In this document: in pieces, positions 33,229 through 45,298 of the stretch
Layout: each line of letters opens with the position of its first letter
Position numbering within the stretch: position 1 is the first letter of the stretch
Source of the DNA: Castanea sativa
Taxonomy: Eukaryota; Streptophyta; Magnoliopsida; Fagales; Fagaceae
Direction of reading: 5' to 3'
DNA length: 64,000 nucleotides
Assembly: GCF_040712315.1 (NCBI RefSeq)
Contig: NC_134017.1
Coordinates: 51,891,636-51,955,635, forward strand
Translations under genes and position numbers: made by a program
Notes under the pieces: generated by a model
Database searches by the model: none
Told to the model about the DNA's origin: nothing
Seen by the model: the letters and a program-made list of their open reading frames with translations, nothing else

Positions 33229-33825
33229 AAGAAACTCAAGTAATTCTAAGACTACAAACTATTTTACAACTGTTTTGTCATAACTTCAACATGATAAACT
33301 GTAAATGGTTGTCTATGACTTATACATGAACCACCGTTTCTTTTCGACTAGTCACACTCATCTACATCACAATTGCAGAAAAGAAGTTATGAAATAAATT
33401 GTGGTCCTACATTTTTTTTTCCCCCAATCTCTCTTTCTTTGCTTGGTGCTAATTTCTAGATTTTGACATTTTGTCCTTCTTTCGACTACTGTGTGATAAT
33501 TTCAAACAACCATATCTTTGATCACTTTATTTTATCCCTCTTTCCATTATTTGATATAAGCCCAGATGTCAATTAATAAGTTTATCTTCTTCTCTCTCTT
33601 TTTTTTTTTTTTTTGTCTTTTTTTACCAACACACATTTTATCCTTGAGAACTCTTTTGTAATCTTCCTAGGAAAAGCTTTTTTGTGAGCCCAGTGTTTCT
33701 AGGAAAAGGATTGGCAATAGGATGTGATTGCTTAGGAAAGTGGGAGTAGCTGGGATTGATCTTTCTTTATTTCACATTCAAATAATTCAATGTTACGACA
33801 CCAAAAAGCCATCTACTCCTTAAAT

Positions 33826-33925
33826 CAAGGGAGTCAATATCGTACTGGAGACTGTACCGGTTTGACTAGCGATACGATATATTTTGGATACCGGTCAATA
33901 CCAGTGTACCGTTTCGGGTTTACCG

Positions 33926-33959
<34 letters not shown>

Positions 33960-34791
33960 TTTAAAGCCCATATATATAAATTCATAGATTAAACTAATTT
34001 GTAATCTTAAACCCAACACAAGCACAAGCCCAAGCCCAAGCCCAAGCCCAAGCCCAAGTTTATACATCTATATCTATAAAAAGAATTAAAAATTAAGTTA
34101 AATTTAAAATAATAAGCTTACCTTTCACGCCTTCTCAACAAAAAAAAAAAAAAAAAAAAAAAGAGAAAGCTTACCTTTCACGTGAACTAGCTAAGGGCTT
34201 AAACAAAAAAATAAAACAACTGACATTTGAGAGACATTTGAGAGGACTTTTACAGGTTTTAGGGGCTGGAAAATAATAAAAAAAATTAAAAAAATATGAC
34301 ATAAAAAAGTTACTTTTGACTTTATTAATAAACTTTGCAAGCTATCATTGGCTATTTAAAGAAGCTGAAAGCAAATCAAGGCTAGCTTCAGCTGGACGCA
34401 CCAAGAAAGAGGAAAGAGAAAGCTAATCAGAGAGAAAGATAACGTTGAAGGAAAGAGAGAAAGAGAACGCCGGAGAAAAAAGAAAGTAAATCTAATAGAG
34501 AGAAAGAGAACGCCAGTTTTGCAAGTCAAGAAGATCATTTGAGTGACACCAGTGAGTGGAGAGATGAGAGAGTGAGAATGTTTTTTTTTTCTTCTTCTTC
34601 TTCTATTTCTTGTTTCGGTCAGGTATGCATTTACCGGCCGAAATGCGGTATTTTTTCCAGTATGGCCGGAACGATCCGGTATGGCTGGTATTTAAACCGG
34701 AACGAAACAACTATCTTTCTGTACCGGCGGAGCTATTGGAACGGTAAATAGCGGCAGTACCGGCCGGTACGGTACGGAATCAACTTCCTTG
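33826..34791. mobile_element. hAT-like element specific to X-beta
   Basis: Inverted ends CAAGGGAGTCAATATCGTAC and GTACGGAATCAACTTCCTTG, and an 8-bp target duplication CCTTAAAT (33818-33825, 34792-34799). The empty site (CTCCCTAAATATC) is seen in X-alpha near 16115 and X-gamma near 43205. The interior is rich in CCGGTAC words, with a (TA)n tract (33928-33957) and a six-base repeat, AAGCCC (about 34020-34060). No transposase. Confidence 0.92.
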
Positions 34792-34799
34792 CCTTAAAT

Positions 34800-35316
34800 A
34801 TCTATATTCAAAATCCAATATTTTCATTTCCTAAATCCTAAAATATCAAACGAAACTCATGACATGGTCAAAATTCCTGGTTTATGCAGAATTTCTAAAG
34901 ACCCTACATGGCCAGTAAAGTTTTTCTCTTGTGTCAAGACCAATTCAAAGGTTGATCAGCAACAAAGTGAAGGGGTAAAAGAAAATTTGGTGGTAAAAAC
35001 CTTTGTAATGTTAAGCTATTTTCATTGCATACTTCACATCCATTCTACTTCTTTAGCTTTATCAAATGTTTGAACTTAAAGAAAGTGTTTTAACTTTTAA
35101 AATAGAAAATGTTAGAAAGACTTCCATGCTCACATTCTTAAAGAAACGTGACCAAAATGACAAATCAAAGCCAAAATTGTCAAGTTACAAGACCAATGAC
35201 CTCTTAACTTATATGCGAACCTCTTTCCCTTGTAAGAGCAAGGAGGGTTGAAATTGTTGATTCAAACAAACTATACTCAAACAATAAAAAATTAAAACCT
35301 TTAAAAAGTTCAGATA
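34800..35316. other. X-beta distal end
   Basis: Non-coding, collinear with 16120-16650 of X-alpha; ends at element III. Confidence 0.7.
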
Positions 35317-35501
35317 TGTTAAGAATATAAAGTGAGAGAGAAAGACTGAATAATCTGTATATTCTATGTAAACAATAATGTACAATAGAGAGCCTTATAT
35401 AGGCTAGGTATGTGTGCAGTACAAGTAATATGAGTAAACTACAAGTACAGTATACTAGGCCAAGCCCAATGGGCTAATCTAGTCTAAGCTATACACTAAC
35501 A
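35317..35501 (-). repeat. Element III 3' LTR (185 bp)
   Basis: Starts TGTTA and ends TAACA. In element orientation it contains a TATATAAGG box (complement of about 35394-35402). Confidence 0.88.
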
Positions 35502-35520
35502 TCCCCCTTCAAACTCGAGA

Positions 35521-38500
35521 TGACAAGGAGGAAGCCAACTGGAGTTTGGATATAAGATCTCGAAGATGACCAGGCGGGTGAGTCTTAGTGAAAATATCAG
35601 CAGGCTAGTCAGCAGAGGAGATGGAGAACAACTTGAGATTGCCTTTCTTGAGATGCTGGTGAGTGATGTGGCAGTCAATCTCAATGTTCTTAGTGCGTTC
35701 ATGGAAGACATCATTATGAGCAATGTAGATGGCACTACAATTGTCACAATAAAGAGGAGTGGCAATGGGCTGTGGAGCATCCATGTTAGCCAAGAGCCAG
35801 CGAAGCCAGACAAGCTCGCAGGTGGTGTCGGCAAGGGCACGATACTCAGCCTCAATACTGGAATGGAAAACCACATCCTACTTTTTACTACGCCATGAGA
35901 CAAGAGAAGTACCCAATAGGAAACATAAACTTGTAATAGAGCATCGATCAGTCGGATCCCCTGCCCAGTCTGCATCTAAATAAGCATAAAGCTTAAGAGA
36001 AGACCGAGAGGAGTAGTAAAGACCATGATAAAGTATGCCCTTGACATATCAGAGAATCCGAAGAACTGCAGCATAGTGGACCAAACGAGGGGCATCCATG
36101 AACTTACTAACCATACCCACGGCATGTGAGATATCCAGACGAGTAACAGTGAGATAGATCAGACTACTCACCAACTAACGATAGCGAGTAGCATCAGATA
36201 TAGGTTCACCATCCAAGGGTGTGAGCTTTGCATTGTATTCCAAGGGAGCGGAAACAGTCTTGTTGTCGGTGATACTGGCTTTGGAGAGAAGATCAGAAGC
36301 ATATTTAGCTTGGGAGAGATAGTATCCATCAGAGGATGAGGTAACCTCAAGCCCAAGAAAATAGCTACGAGTGCCCAGATTTTTCATCTCAAAATGCTGA
36401 CTAAGGAAGTGCTGAAGAGAGCGAATACCTGCAGAATCATCTCCAGTAATAATCATATCATCAACATAAAGAAGAATAAGAATGATACCAGCAGAGGATC
36501 TTCAGACAAAAAGAGCAGTGTCATGAGGACTAGAAGTGAAACTCTGCTGAGCAACAACTGAGCTAAACTTTTCAAACCAAGCTCGAGGAGCCTGCTTGAG
36601 GCCATAAAGAGCACGACAAAGGCAACAAACTTGACTGCCTGAGTGTGGATAGCCAGGGGGTGGTTGCATGTACACTTCTTCTTGGAGGTCTCCATTGAGG
36701 AAAGCATTCTTTACATCCATTTGATAAAGAGGTCAACGGCAAACAGCAGCCACAGCAATGAGACATCTGACAGATGTAAGGCGAGCAACAGGAGCAAATG
36801 TTTCCTCATAGTCAATGCCATATTCCTAAGTAAAGCCCTTGGCAACGAGGTGAGCCTTGTATTGTTCAACAAATCCATCAGTCTTGGTCTTGATCTTGTA
36901 AACCCACCTACAACCTACTACAAACTGACCAGGAGGCAAATCAACCATATCCCAAGTATGATTCTTATGAAGGGCATCTAGTTCTTCGTTCATAGCTTAC
37001 TGCCAAAGAGGGTCAGTTTGGGGCTCACGATAGGTGTGAGGTTCATAGAGGGTGGCAAAAGCAAAAGAGCAGTGATAATCAATAAGATAAGGGGGAGGAA
37101 TGCGTACCCGGGTGGAGCGACGAAGTTCAGGACCAACAGGTAACTCAGGAGAGGGTGGTGCCACAGGATCCAAGATAAGCGGGTCATATACCAGGGACGG
37201 AACCAGAGATGAGTCATCTGGAGCGGCAGCTAATGTTGAAGAATCCTCCACAAGTTCAGGATAGAGAGGGAGGAAAAGATCGATAAAAATGGGAGACTCT
37301 GAGGAAAATGATGCAGGAAACTGTTGAAGACTTGTGAAAGGACGATGTTCCCAAAACTCAACATGACGAGAAACACGAAGCCGATGAGAAATGGGATCAT
37401 AGCAGTGAAACCCCTTTTGAGAGACACCATAACCAAGGAAACAACAGACATGAGCACGAAACTGAAGCTTTGTTCGTTCATGAGGAGGAAGAGAGACAAA
37501 GCAAGCACAACCAAAAACCCGAAGAGAGGAGTAGTCGGGGTTTGACCATAGAGAAGCTCGAATGGTGATTTGTTATGCGTAGTTAGTGAAGAAATACGAT
37601 TAATGGTGTACACAACAGTGAGTGCTGCCTCACCCCAAAAGCGCTCAGGAAGAAAAGCAGAAATGAGAAGGGTGAGGATAACATCAAGAATGTGACAATG
37701 TTTTGGTTCTACACGACCATTTTGTTGAGAGGTGTAAGGACAAGACCGCTGAGGAAGGGTACCATGACTGTCTAAAAAGGATAGGAAAGATTTATCATTA
37801 TATTCTTGGGCATTATCTGATCGAAAGAATTTGACTATGCGATTAAACTGTGTTTCAATCATTTTATGAAATGTTTGGTAAATAGACACAAGTTTAAACC
37901 TATGGTGAAGCAGATAAATCCAAGTATATCGAGAAAAATCATCCACAAATATGACAAAATATCTAGATCCCCCCTCAGTGGGAACCGGTGTAGGACACCA
38001 AATATCATAATGTATAAGATCAAAAGGTGCAGAAGAAAAAGAGTCACTATTATTAAAGGGCAATTTTGCTTGTTTGCCAAAATGATGGGAAGTACAATCA
38101 AATTTTTGAAACTGAACTGAACCTAAATGACCTTGAGAAGCTAACAACTGAAGACGAGATAAGGATGGATGACCAAGACGAGCATGCCATAGATCAGGTG
38201 AGGGGGTGGCAGTGGTAGCAGCTGCAGAAACAACTTGTGAAGTCTTCAAGTCATGAACCTCAAACATGCGACCAACCTTACGCCATGTCCCAAGCACTTG
38301 ACCCGTCCGGGGATCCTGCACATCCACACCATGATTAATAAATAGAAGATCTACGCCTAATTCACAAAGTTGACCAACAGAAAGCAAATTGAGGGATAAC
38401 TTTGGGATATGAAAGGTGTCACTAAGGGATAAACCAGGAGAAGAGATTGTTCCTTTATGACTAACAGGCATAAGAGTTCTATCAATAATGTAAATAGTGA

Positions 38501-38612
38501 TAGGGTGTGCTAAGGGTGCCTTATCAGAAAATTGGGATTCATCAGGAGTCATATGGTTACGACATGCAGTATCAAAAAACCAAAATTGTTTACCTGAGGT
38601 GATAGAAAGCAC
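35521..38612 (-). pseudogene. Element III pol (integrase, RT, RNase H; frameshifted)
   Basis: The longest open stretch, 38612-37230 (460 codons), has a protease-like FFDTACRNHMTP segment, a GAG-pre-integrase finger with HARLGHPSLSRL, and the integrase core (DIWCPTPVPTEGG, FVDDFSRYTW, SQQNGRVEPKH); a frameshift near 37540 spoils its end. RT follows in separate frames: MDVKNAFLNGDLQEEVYMQP (36720 leftward), GLKQAPRAWF, and the intact catalytic YVDD (complement of 36457-36468). RNase H is at 35874-35605 (SIEAEYRALADTTCELVWL). One finger Cys position reads His (CTSHH). The copy is dead but less decayed than copia I and II. Confidence 0.92.
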
Positions 38613-38939
38613 AGTGGAAGTTCGGGATAAAAGGTAAGAAACAGGTGAGTTGAAATCTAATATGCTAAAGAAACAGCTATTGAGTTTGAGTTATTGTAAA
38701 CTTTAAGGAGAAATTTCCATTTTTAAGCCTAAACATAATTTTGAATTGCCAAGACTGTATAGCAAGACCTAGACCAGCCGGCAAAATCTCCTAGACAAAG
38801 AGCAAAATTGCTTCAGAGGAAAGCTAAGAGGCCAAAACAGGATGCTGATTAATCAAAACGACTAGCTAGAAAGGTAGGAGCAAGTAATAGACGCTAAACA
38901 ACAATTCAAGAGTCAAAACAATATGAAAAAAATTCCAAA

Positions 38940-39361
38940 CCATAGACTAATAAACAACTAGTCCTAACGACTAGACGACCTGAAGATGAGTTGAAACAGC
39001 AACCTGAAAGGTTTATGGACGAAACCTTTGATAAAAAGAAAACTCTTGAATTGCATGATGTGTAGAAGTTTGAGCAAGAATAGGAGAGCCATGAAGGTAT
39101 TGAAACTGCTATTGAAGAAATAGAAATAGACAAATTAGCCACTATTATGCTGATTTCTATGCCGATTACAACTTAGTTAGCTACACATATTAAGCTACAA
39201 CATGCTGAAATCAAAACAAAAGAAGATAGTATCATGAGAGTAGAGATCACAGAGCAGGAGGGTAGGATTGTCATCCATGTTGTCCGAAGGGAACTTGGAT
39301 TTTGGAATGTGAGTCAAAAAAAGATTGGCATGAATGGGAACGTCATCACGTTCAATTTCTA
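38940..39361 (+). pseudogene. Unrecognised coding-like remnant, copy gamma
   Basis: Same frame as the alpha and beta copies with the shared TAG (about 39079-39081), plus an extra TAG in the THLATHIK region (CTTAGTTAG near 39174). Ends TAA at 39359-39361. Confidence 0.5.
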
Positions 39362-39897
39362 ACCTTTTTTTTTTTTTGCTTGAGTTATACATAATTACAC
39401 AAGGAACAATACCAAATCCGATTTTTCATTCTTGACAAATTTGACGCCATGGTTGAAAACAGAAAAGGAACTACAATCTTATCATTACTACCTCCAACAA
39501 AGAAGGTGAAGTATCAAATTCATTCTTGTAATGTCACTCTAAGGATGCTGTTTAATAAACTGAGGACATTAGTACTTCAACATTTCAAAACTCAAGCTCC
39601 AGTTTGCACCAACTAAGGGAGACTGATGCAACCGTCATAGTTCTAGGAAAAACAAAATTAAATACTTTGAAATTCAAGAATTGTGATCTAGTTTCAATGT
39701 GGGGTCATCTAGGCACCTTTAATAGACTACGTTCTAGTTTCTTTCTGATGTTTGTTGTTCAAATCGCACCTCCTTTTCTCCTACTATCTACTTATAAAAA
39801 AATAAAAAAAAAGTTATAAGTTTGTTTAAGCTAGAAAGTTACTAGTACAATTTTAATTAAGTTTTACTATAATAAAGGTATTCTTGTAATTTCTAGA

Positions 39898-41465
39898 TGT
39901 TGTGTCAATTTAGTCCCTGCAGTTATCTATTAGATGGAAAAGTCTGACGTGTCAAACGGTTCAAATATAAAAAAAAATTGCTGCATCATCTGCCACCTAG
40001 ACTAGCATGTCAACAATTTTAATTTAATTTAATTTTATAAAATGTTAGCATTATTTTAAATTAGAAAAAAAGAAAAACAATAGATAATTGAATCCTAACT
40101 CACGTCTATCAACCAAAAAAAAAAATCCCTTTTCTCAAAAAATAACTAAAATCCCTAAGTCAAAGTCACAATTTCTTCACGTGTCTTTAAGTTCCCAGCG
40201 GTTATGATTGCACTATCTTCTTTAACAATGAGATAGAAACCTGCAGAATTACTTTGCTGCAGTGACGAAAAGAGGATCCCAAACCCCAGATTCATCAAGG
40301 GGTAACCTAGAAACTACTGGTTCTCCAATAACCCTCTGCCCAGCAATTTAAAGACGAGTTATTTATCTTATCTTCCTTAAACAATAAATCATATAGAAAA
40401 AAGAAATCCGGAGATCAACATACATGAGTTCTAGAACTGAAGGCCGACAACTTGAAGATGGACACTTAAACCAAATCAATCAGCTAGGATAGGGCAAAAT
40501 AAAAGTCTTGGGATCTTAATCACCCACACACATATATATTGGGTGTTTGAGTGTGTGTATATATCAATGTCTGTGTGTCTAGTTTATAACCTTTAGAACC
40601 ATATGAAAATCATTGTTAAACTTACGGTCACAACCTATGAAAATCATTTTTCATGCCTTAGATTAATATTTTGTTAAGGAAGAGTGCAAAGAATGTTCCC
40701 CCAAAATAGTGAAAGCCCAATTTCAAGTGTAAAGATGCAACTTTTACTTTTAAATAAAATGATTTTCCTTAATTGTAGATTAATGCTGCCATCAAATAAA
40801 CTTTTTCAAATTAAACAGAAATTTATAAGATTATAGAATTAAAGACCATTTCTCCGAGCTATAGCTATTTCTTCCATAGCATCAATGCTCATTACATTAC
40901 ATGAACTGTAGTCAAATCATCAAGGAGAATTTCTCCAATGATATTCATGGAATAAATTTTAAGAAAACAACTATGATAAATAGAACAGATCAACTGCTTT
41001 ATTCATTAGTCTGACCACAGCATATGAAGGAATCACAGACAAGGGAAAAAATCCAATGTGTCCATGTGCATGGGTCTGTGACTGTCCCTGTTTAATGAAA
41101 GGAAGGAGATGGGATTTTGGATTTTAGGGAGTGTTTTGCATGGGTTTGTGACTGTCCCTGTTTAATGAAATAAGCAAAATTCTGAATCAAACTAAAAAGA
41201 TTTGATTTGGGTTTTCTAAAAAAAACTTACGTGTTCTCTTTGAAAAAAAAAACTAATATGTTAGTCCCGGGTGGTAGTTGATGTGGCAAAATTTTTATTT
41301 TTATTTAGATTGTTTGACATGTCAGACTTTTCCATCCAAAAGATAATGACAAGGACTAAATTAACACGACATTGAAAAGTTAGAGACCAAATTGACACAA
41401 TTGAAAGGTTAGAGACTAAATTGAAATATAATGTAAATAATAGGGACCAAATATGTAATTTACCC
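39898..41465. mobile_element. Mutator-like element with long TIRs in X-gamma, left end eroded
   Basis: About 60 bp at the left (39901-39960, TGTGTCAATTTAGTCCCTGC...) are inverted at 41311-41371; the right terminus continues about 95 bp further to TAATTTACCC (41465), followed by TTAAAATTT, the 9-bp target. The matching left terminus and about 200 bp of X sequence (equivalent to about 14215-14410 in X-alpha) are missing, so a deletion took the left border. The interior has no transposase; a 33-bp word is directly repeated near 41067 and 41138. Confidence 0.75.
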
Positions 41466-41729
41466 TTAAAATTTTATCTGCTCTAATGCTTGTATTTAAT
41501 GTAATTGATTGTGAATTATTTCCATTGCTTACTTGGGTATAAAGTTATTTCCTTTTCTTCTAATATCTAATTGGGAACCCTATTTAAAGCTTCCATAATT
41601 CACTATTATAGCCAACTGATCATGGATTAATGAAATCTAGTTTGAAATTTTTTTTCCAACCTTGGCTAACTCTAAGAAACTCGAGTGTTTTTTGGACTAC
41701 AAACTATTTTGCAACTGTTTTGTTATATT

Positions 41730-41884
41730 CTTGTTTATAGAGAGTTTCAACATATGGCATCTGCTCATGTGATACTCTTTATCATCTGAACAAAACAATA
41801 ATTAGTTTTTGGTGTAAGCGATGATTAAACCTCAAATCTCTTATTCAATCATTAAAAATTTTACCAATTGAGCTAACTGAAACC
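41730..41884 (-). mobile_element. tRNA-derived SINE, X-gamma copy
   Basis: Orthologue of 14672-14825; A tail interrupted (TTATATTCTTGTTTATAG in place of the T-run). Confidence 0.75.
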
Positions 41885-41966
41885 TACTTTAATTTACTAT
41901 TATAGGTAGCTGATCATGGATTAATGAAATCTAGTTTGAAATTTTTTTTCAAGCTTGGCTAACTCT

Positions 41967-42510
41967 AAGCCCTCATTTGGGAGTGAATGGAATAGAATGA
42001 AAATAATAATTTTAGAATATTCTTCTATTCCCTAGTTTGGGAGTTTTAATGGAGGAAATGAAAAATTTATTCCCTTATTTGGGAATTTAAGTGAGAGAGA
42101 ATGGAATAAGTAGGAGAGAACACTCATTCCTCTCTATTCTCTTAAAACTTCAAATTTTCATTCCTCTTGAAATTGGGAGGAATGAGAGCAAATGCAATTA
42201 TATTTAATGAATTTTTTACTAAAACTTCCAAAATATCCATATATATTCAACCATTTATTTTAAAATAGGGGTCTAATAGTAATATTGTCATAAAATGATT
42301 CCATCGTATTCTCTCTGTGTTACTTCCAAACAAGATTACTTACATTTTATTCATTTTCATTTCTATCCCTTTATTTCAAAACATCTAATCAAGGTTACTT
42401 AATTTTATTCCATTCCATTCATTTCCCTTGCTTAAATACATTCAATTCCATTCATTTACATTCCCTTATTATCATTCCATTCCATTCTCTTATAAACTCC
42501 CAAACAAAGC
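41967..42510. mobile_element. Foldback Tourist-like element, X-gamma copy
   Basis: Best-preserved ends of the three copies: GCCCTCATTTGGGAG and CTCCCAAACAAAGCC, each next to TAA. Confidence 0.85.
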
Positions 42511-42692
42511 CTAAGAAACTCGAGTAGTTCTAAAATTACAAACTATTTTGCAACTGTTTTGTCATAACTTCAACGTGACAAACTGTAAATAGCTGTATAT
42601 GACTTATACGTGAACCACCGTTTCTTTTCGACTAGTCACACTCTTCTACATCACAGTTGTAGAAAAGAAGATATGAGAAAAGAAGATACGAA

Positions 42693-43162
42693 AAAAAAGA
42701 AAGATATATAAATCCCAGCTACTCCCACTTTCCTAAGCAATCACACCCCAAGAGCTTAAAATCTGGTTTTGGAATTTTATAAAATTTAATTTCTATATTT
42801 GTTGACCATGAGGAAGCCTTATAGGCTATGGCCAATCCTTTTCCTAGAAACACTAGGCTCACAAAAAACCTTTTCCTAGAAAGATTACAAAAGCGTTCTC
42901 AAGTTTAACATGTGTGTAGGTAAAAAAAATAAAAAGATAAACTTATTAATCGACATCTAGGCTTATATCAAATAATGGAAAGAGGGATAAAATAAATTGA
43001 TCAAAGATATGGTTGTTTCACATCCAAAAAAAAATATATATGGTTGTTTGAAATTATCACGCAATAGTTGAAAGAAGGACAAAATGTCAAAATCTAGAAA
43101 TTAGCACCAAGCAAAGAAAGAGAGATTGGGGGAAAAATATCTGGGACCACAATTTATTTTCA
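42693..43162 (-). repeat. Inverted block of X in copy gamma
   Basis: This segment is the reverse complement of 15625-16068 in X-alpha: it starts with TATAAATCCCAGCTACTCCC (complement of GGGAGTAGCTGGGATTTAT) and ends with GGGACCACAATTTATTTT, with normal-orientation X sequence on both sides. Confidence 0.9.
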
Positions 43163-43984
43163 CATTCAAATAATCCTATGTTACGACACCAAAAAGCCAT
43201 CAACTCCCTAAATATCTATATTCAAAATCCAATATTTTTATTTTCTAAATCCTAAAATACCAAACGAAACTCATGACATGGTCAAAATTCCTGGTTTGTG
43301 CAGAATTTCTAAAGACCCTACATGGCCAGTAAAGTTTTTGTCTTGTGTCAAGACCAATTCAAAGGTTGATCAGCAACAAAAGTGAAGGAGTAAAAGAAAA
43401 TTTGGTGGGAAAAAACCTTGTAATGTTAAGCTGTTTTCATTGCATACTTCACATCCATTCTACTTCTTTAGCTTTATCAAATGTTTGAACTTAAGAAAGT
43501 GTATTAACTTCTGAAATAGAAAACGTTAGAAAGACTTCCATGCTCACATTCTTAAAAAAACATGACCAAAATGACAAATCAAAGCCAAAATTGTCAAGTT
43601 ACATGACCAATGACCTCTTAACTTATATGCGAACCTCTTTCCCTTGTAAGAGCAAGGAGGGTTGAAATTGTTGATGCAAACCTACTATACTCGAACAATA
43701 AAAAATTTTAAAAAGTTCAGATACATGCTCCAAGAACCCAAAAAAAAAAAAAAAGGTTACAGATACTCCGCTACAAATTCAAATACGTTGTTAAATGTCA
43801 GGTACTTACAGACACGTACTCCTTTTTTCTGCAAACTATTTTGGACTGTTGATTTCTTATACCACGTGTAATTTATTTAAAACGAAAAGGAAGTTGGAAC
43901 TTGGCAGCTGGCAGAGCATGTACCTACCTGTATGGAAAAATGGGAAAGGCAAGTAGGTTTCTTAAGAAAATTCTGATGTTAACA
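43163..43984. other. X-gamma distal part, upstream of SRG1-3
   Basis: Non-coding and collinear with 16065-16920. Nothing gene-like. Confidence 0.6.
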
Positions 43985-44398
43985 GGGCGGCTTCAGAATT
44001 TTTTTCAGGGGTCAATCGTGTTGGAGTTAGGAATGCTTTGGAGAGAAAATTTATTTATTTATTTTATTTAATAAAGAAGAAATTTTAACAGTAATACTAT
44101 TTTAATAAAATTTAAGTAATAAGTAGTTAAAAATATATAAAAAAGTAATATCAATTGTAAGTTTAAAAAAAACCGATTACAATATATCATTTAATTTTTT
44201 TTTTGTAAAATTCTTATAAAAATAGCACTAAAATAATTGTATTTAAGCTTATTTCATCTGGTTTCAAACAAAATTTAAGTTTAAAGTGTTGAAATTTTTT
44301 ATTTAGGGGTAAAAATAATTATATATAGTGTTTTTTTTTTTTATTGGGTCAGGTCAGGGGCTCAATGAACCCCTTGGCTGGCTGTAGCGCCGCCCATG
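43985..44398. mobile_element. TIR-bordered element in the SRG1-3 promoter
   Basis: Orthologue of 16927-17346: starts GGGCGGCTTCAGAATT, ends TGTAGCGCCGCCCATG. The left end is more eroded than in the SRG1-2 copy. Confidence 0.5.
44319..44327 (+). promoter_or_regulatory. Candidate TATA box of SRG1-3
   Basis: TTATATATA about 170-180 nt before the ATG, in the same place inside the TIR element as at SRG1-2. Confidence 0.5.
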
Positions 44399-44497
44399 CT
44401 GTAGTCCTTTTAAACTCTTGGTGTAAATTTAAAGTTTACGGTTCTCTGTTCAGAAGTTCAGACTTTAAGCTCTTTCTCTTTGGGTTTTCTTGGAGCT

Positions 44498-44755
44498 ATG
44501 GAACCAGAAATAACGACGCTTGGGAACTCTATACCAGTTGCTTGTGTTCAAGAGCTAGCAAAGGAGACGACAAGCACAGTCCCACCACGTTATGTGCGTT
44601 TTCCTAATGAGCCTCCCATCATACCTGACACCACCTCTTTACCCCAAGTCCCAGTCATCGACATGCAAAGGTTATTTGCTGCAGAATTTATGGACACAGA
44701 GTTGGAGAAGTTACACTATGCAAGCAAGGAATGGGGTTTCTTCCAGGTTATCCTC

Positions 44756-44822
<67 letters not shown>

Positions 44823-45261
44823 GTGAAAAGAATGTTTAGGAGTGGAAAAACTGTACCTGTCTTGCTGAATCTGAACAAACATGATCAAAATAATTGGTAG
44901 TTAAGTGGGAAAAAAAGGAATTAGAGAAAGAGAAAAAATATGATATGATGTAAAACATGACAAAGTGAGTTTGTATTTTAGTTTGAATGGAGCCTTTTCC
45001 TCTTGCGCAGTTAATTAATCATGGGGTGAGCATTTCATTGGTAGAGAAAGTGAAGGTAGGCATTCAAGAACTCTTTAATCTGCCAATGGAAGAGAAGAAG
45101 AAGTTATGGCAATTACCAGGAGATCTTGAGGGGTTTGGACAGGCCTTTGTTGTGTCTGAGGAACAAAAGCTTGATTGGGGAGACATGTTCTACGTGGTCA
45201 CGCGTCCAATCCATTTGAGAAAGCCTCACTTGATCCCCAAGATTCCTCTCCCATTCAAGTA

Positions 45262-45298
<37 letters not shown>

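Larger units (their letters stand above)
30458..35316. repeat. Intergenic segment X, copy beta
   Basis: Collinear with X-alpha from the copia LTR stub on, and cut at 35316 by the LTR of element III at the point equivalent to about 16650 in X-alpha, some 800 bp before an SRG1 start codon would be expected. Contains the beta coding-like remnant, SINE, foldback Tourist element, and a beta-specific hAT-like element. Lacks the alpha-specific MITE. Confidence 0.9.
35317..38645 (-). mobile_element. Element III: 5'-truncated minus-strand Ty1/copia element
   Basis: The 3' LTR is at the left (35317-35501, TGTTAAG...ACTAACA) with a purine tract next to it (complement of 35502-35513). Pol runs leftward from the protease/GAG-pre-integrase region (38612) through integrase, RT and RNase H. 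gag, primer site and 5' LTR are missing; at about 38646 the sequence passes straight into X-gamma. It belongs to a different copia family from copia I/II. Confidence 0.92.
38646..44497. repeat. Intergenic segment X, copy gamma
   Basis: Begins at the point equivalent to about 12952 in X-alpha and runs to the SRG1-3 start codon. It keeps about 220 bp (38675-38895) that are deleted in X-alpha and X-beta but present at 51665-51910. Gamma-specific changes: a Mutator-type insertion with flanking deletion and an inverted block. It shares the SINE and the foldback Tourist element. Confidence 0.9.

Noticed and set aside
34018..34060. Interstitial telomere repeat
   Set aside because: The unit is AAGCCC, not the plant telomere CCCTAAA; it is a short satellite inside a hAT-like element.
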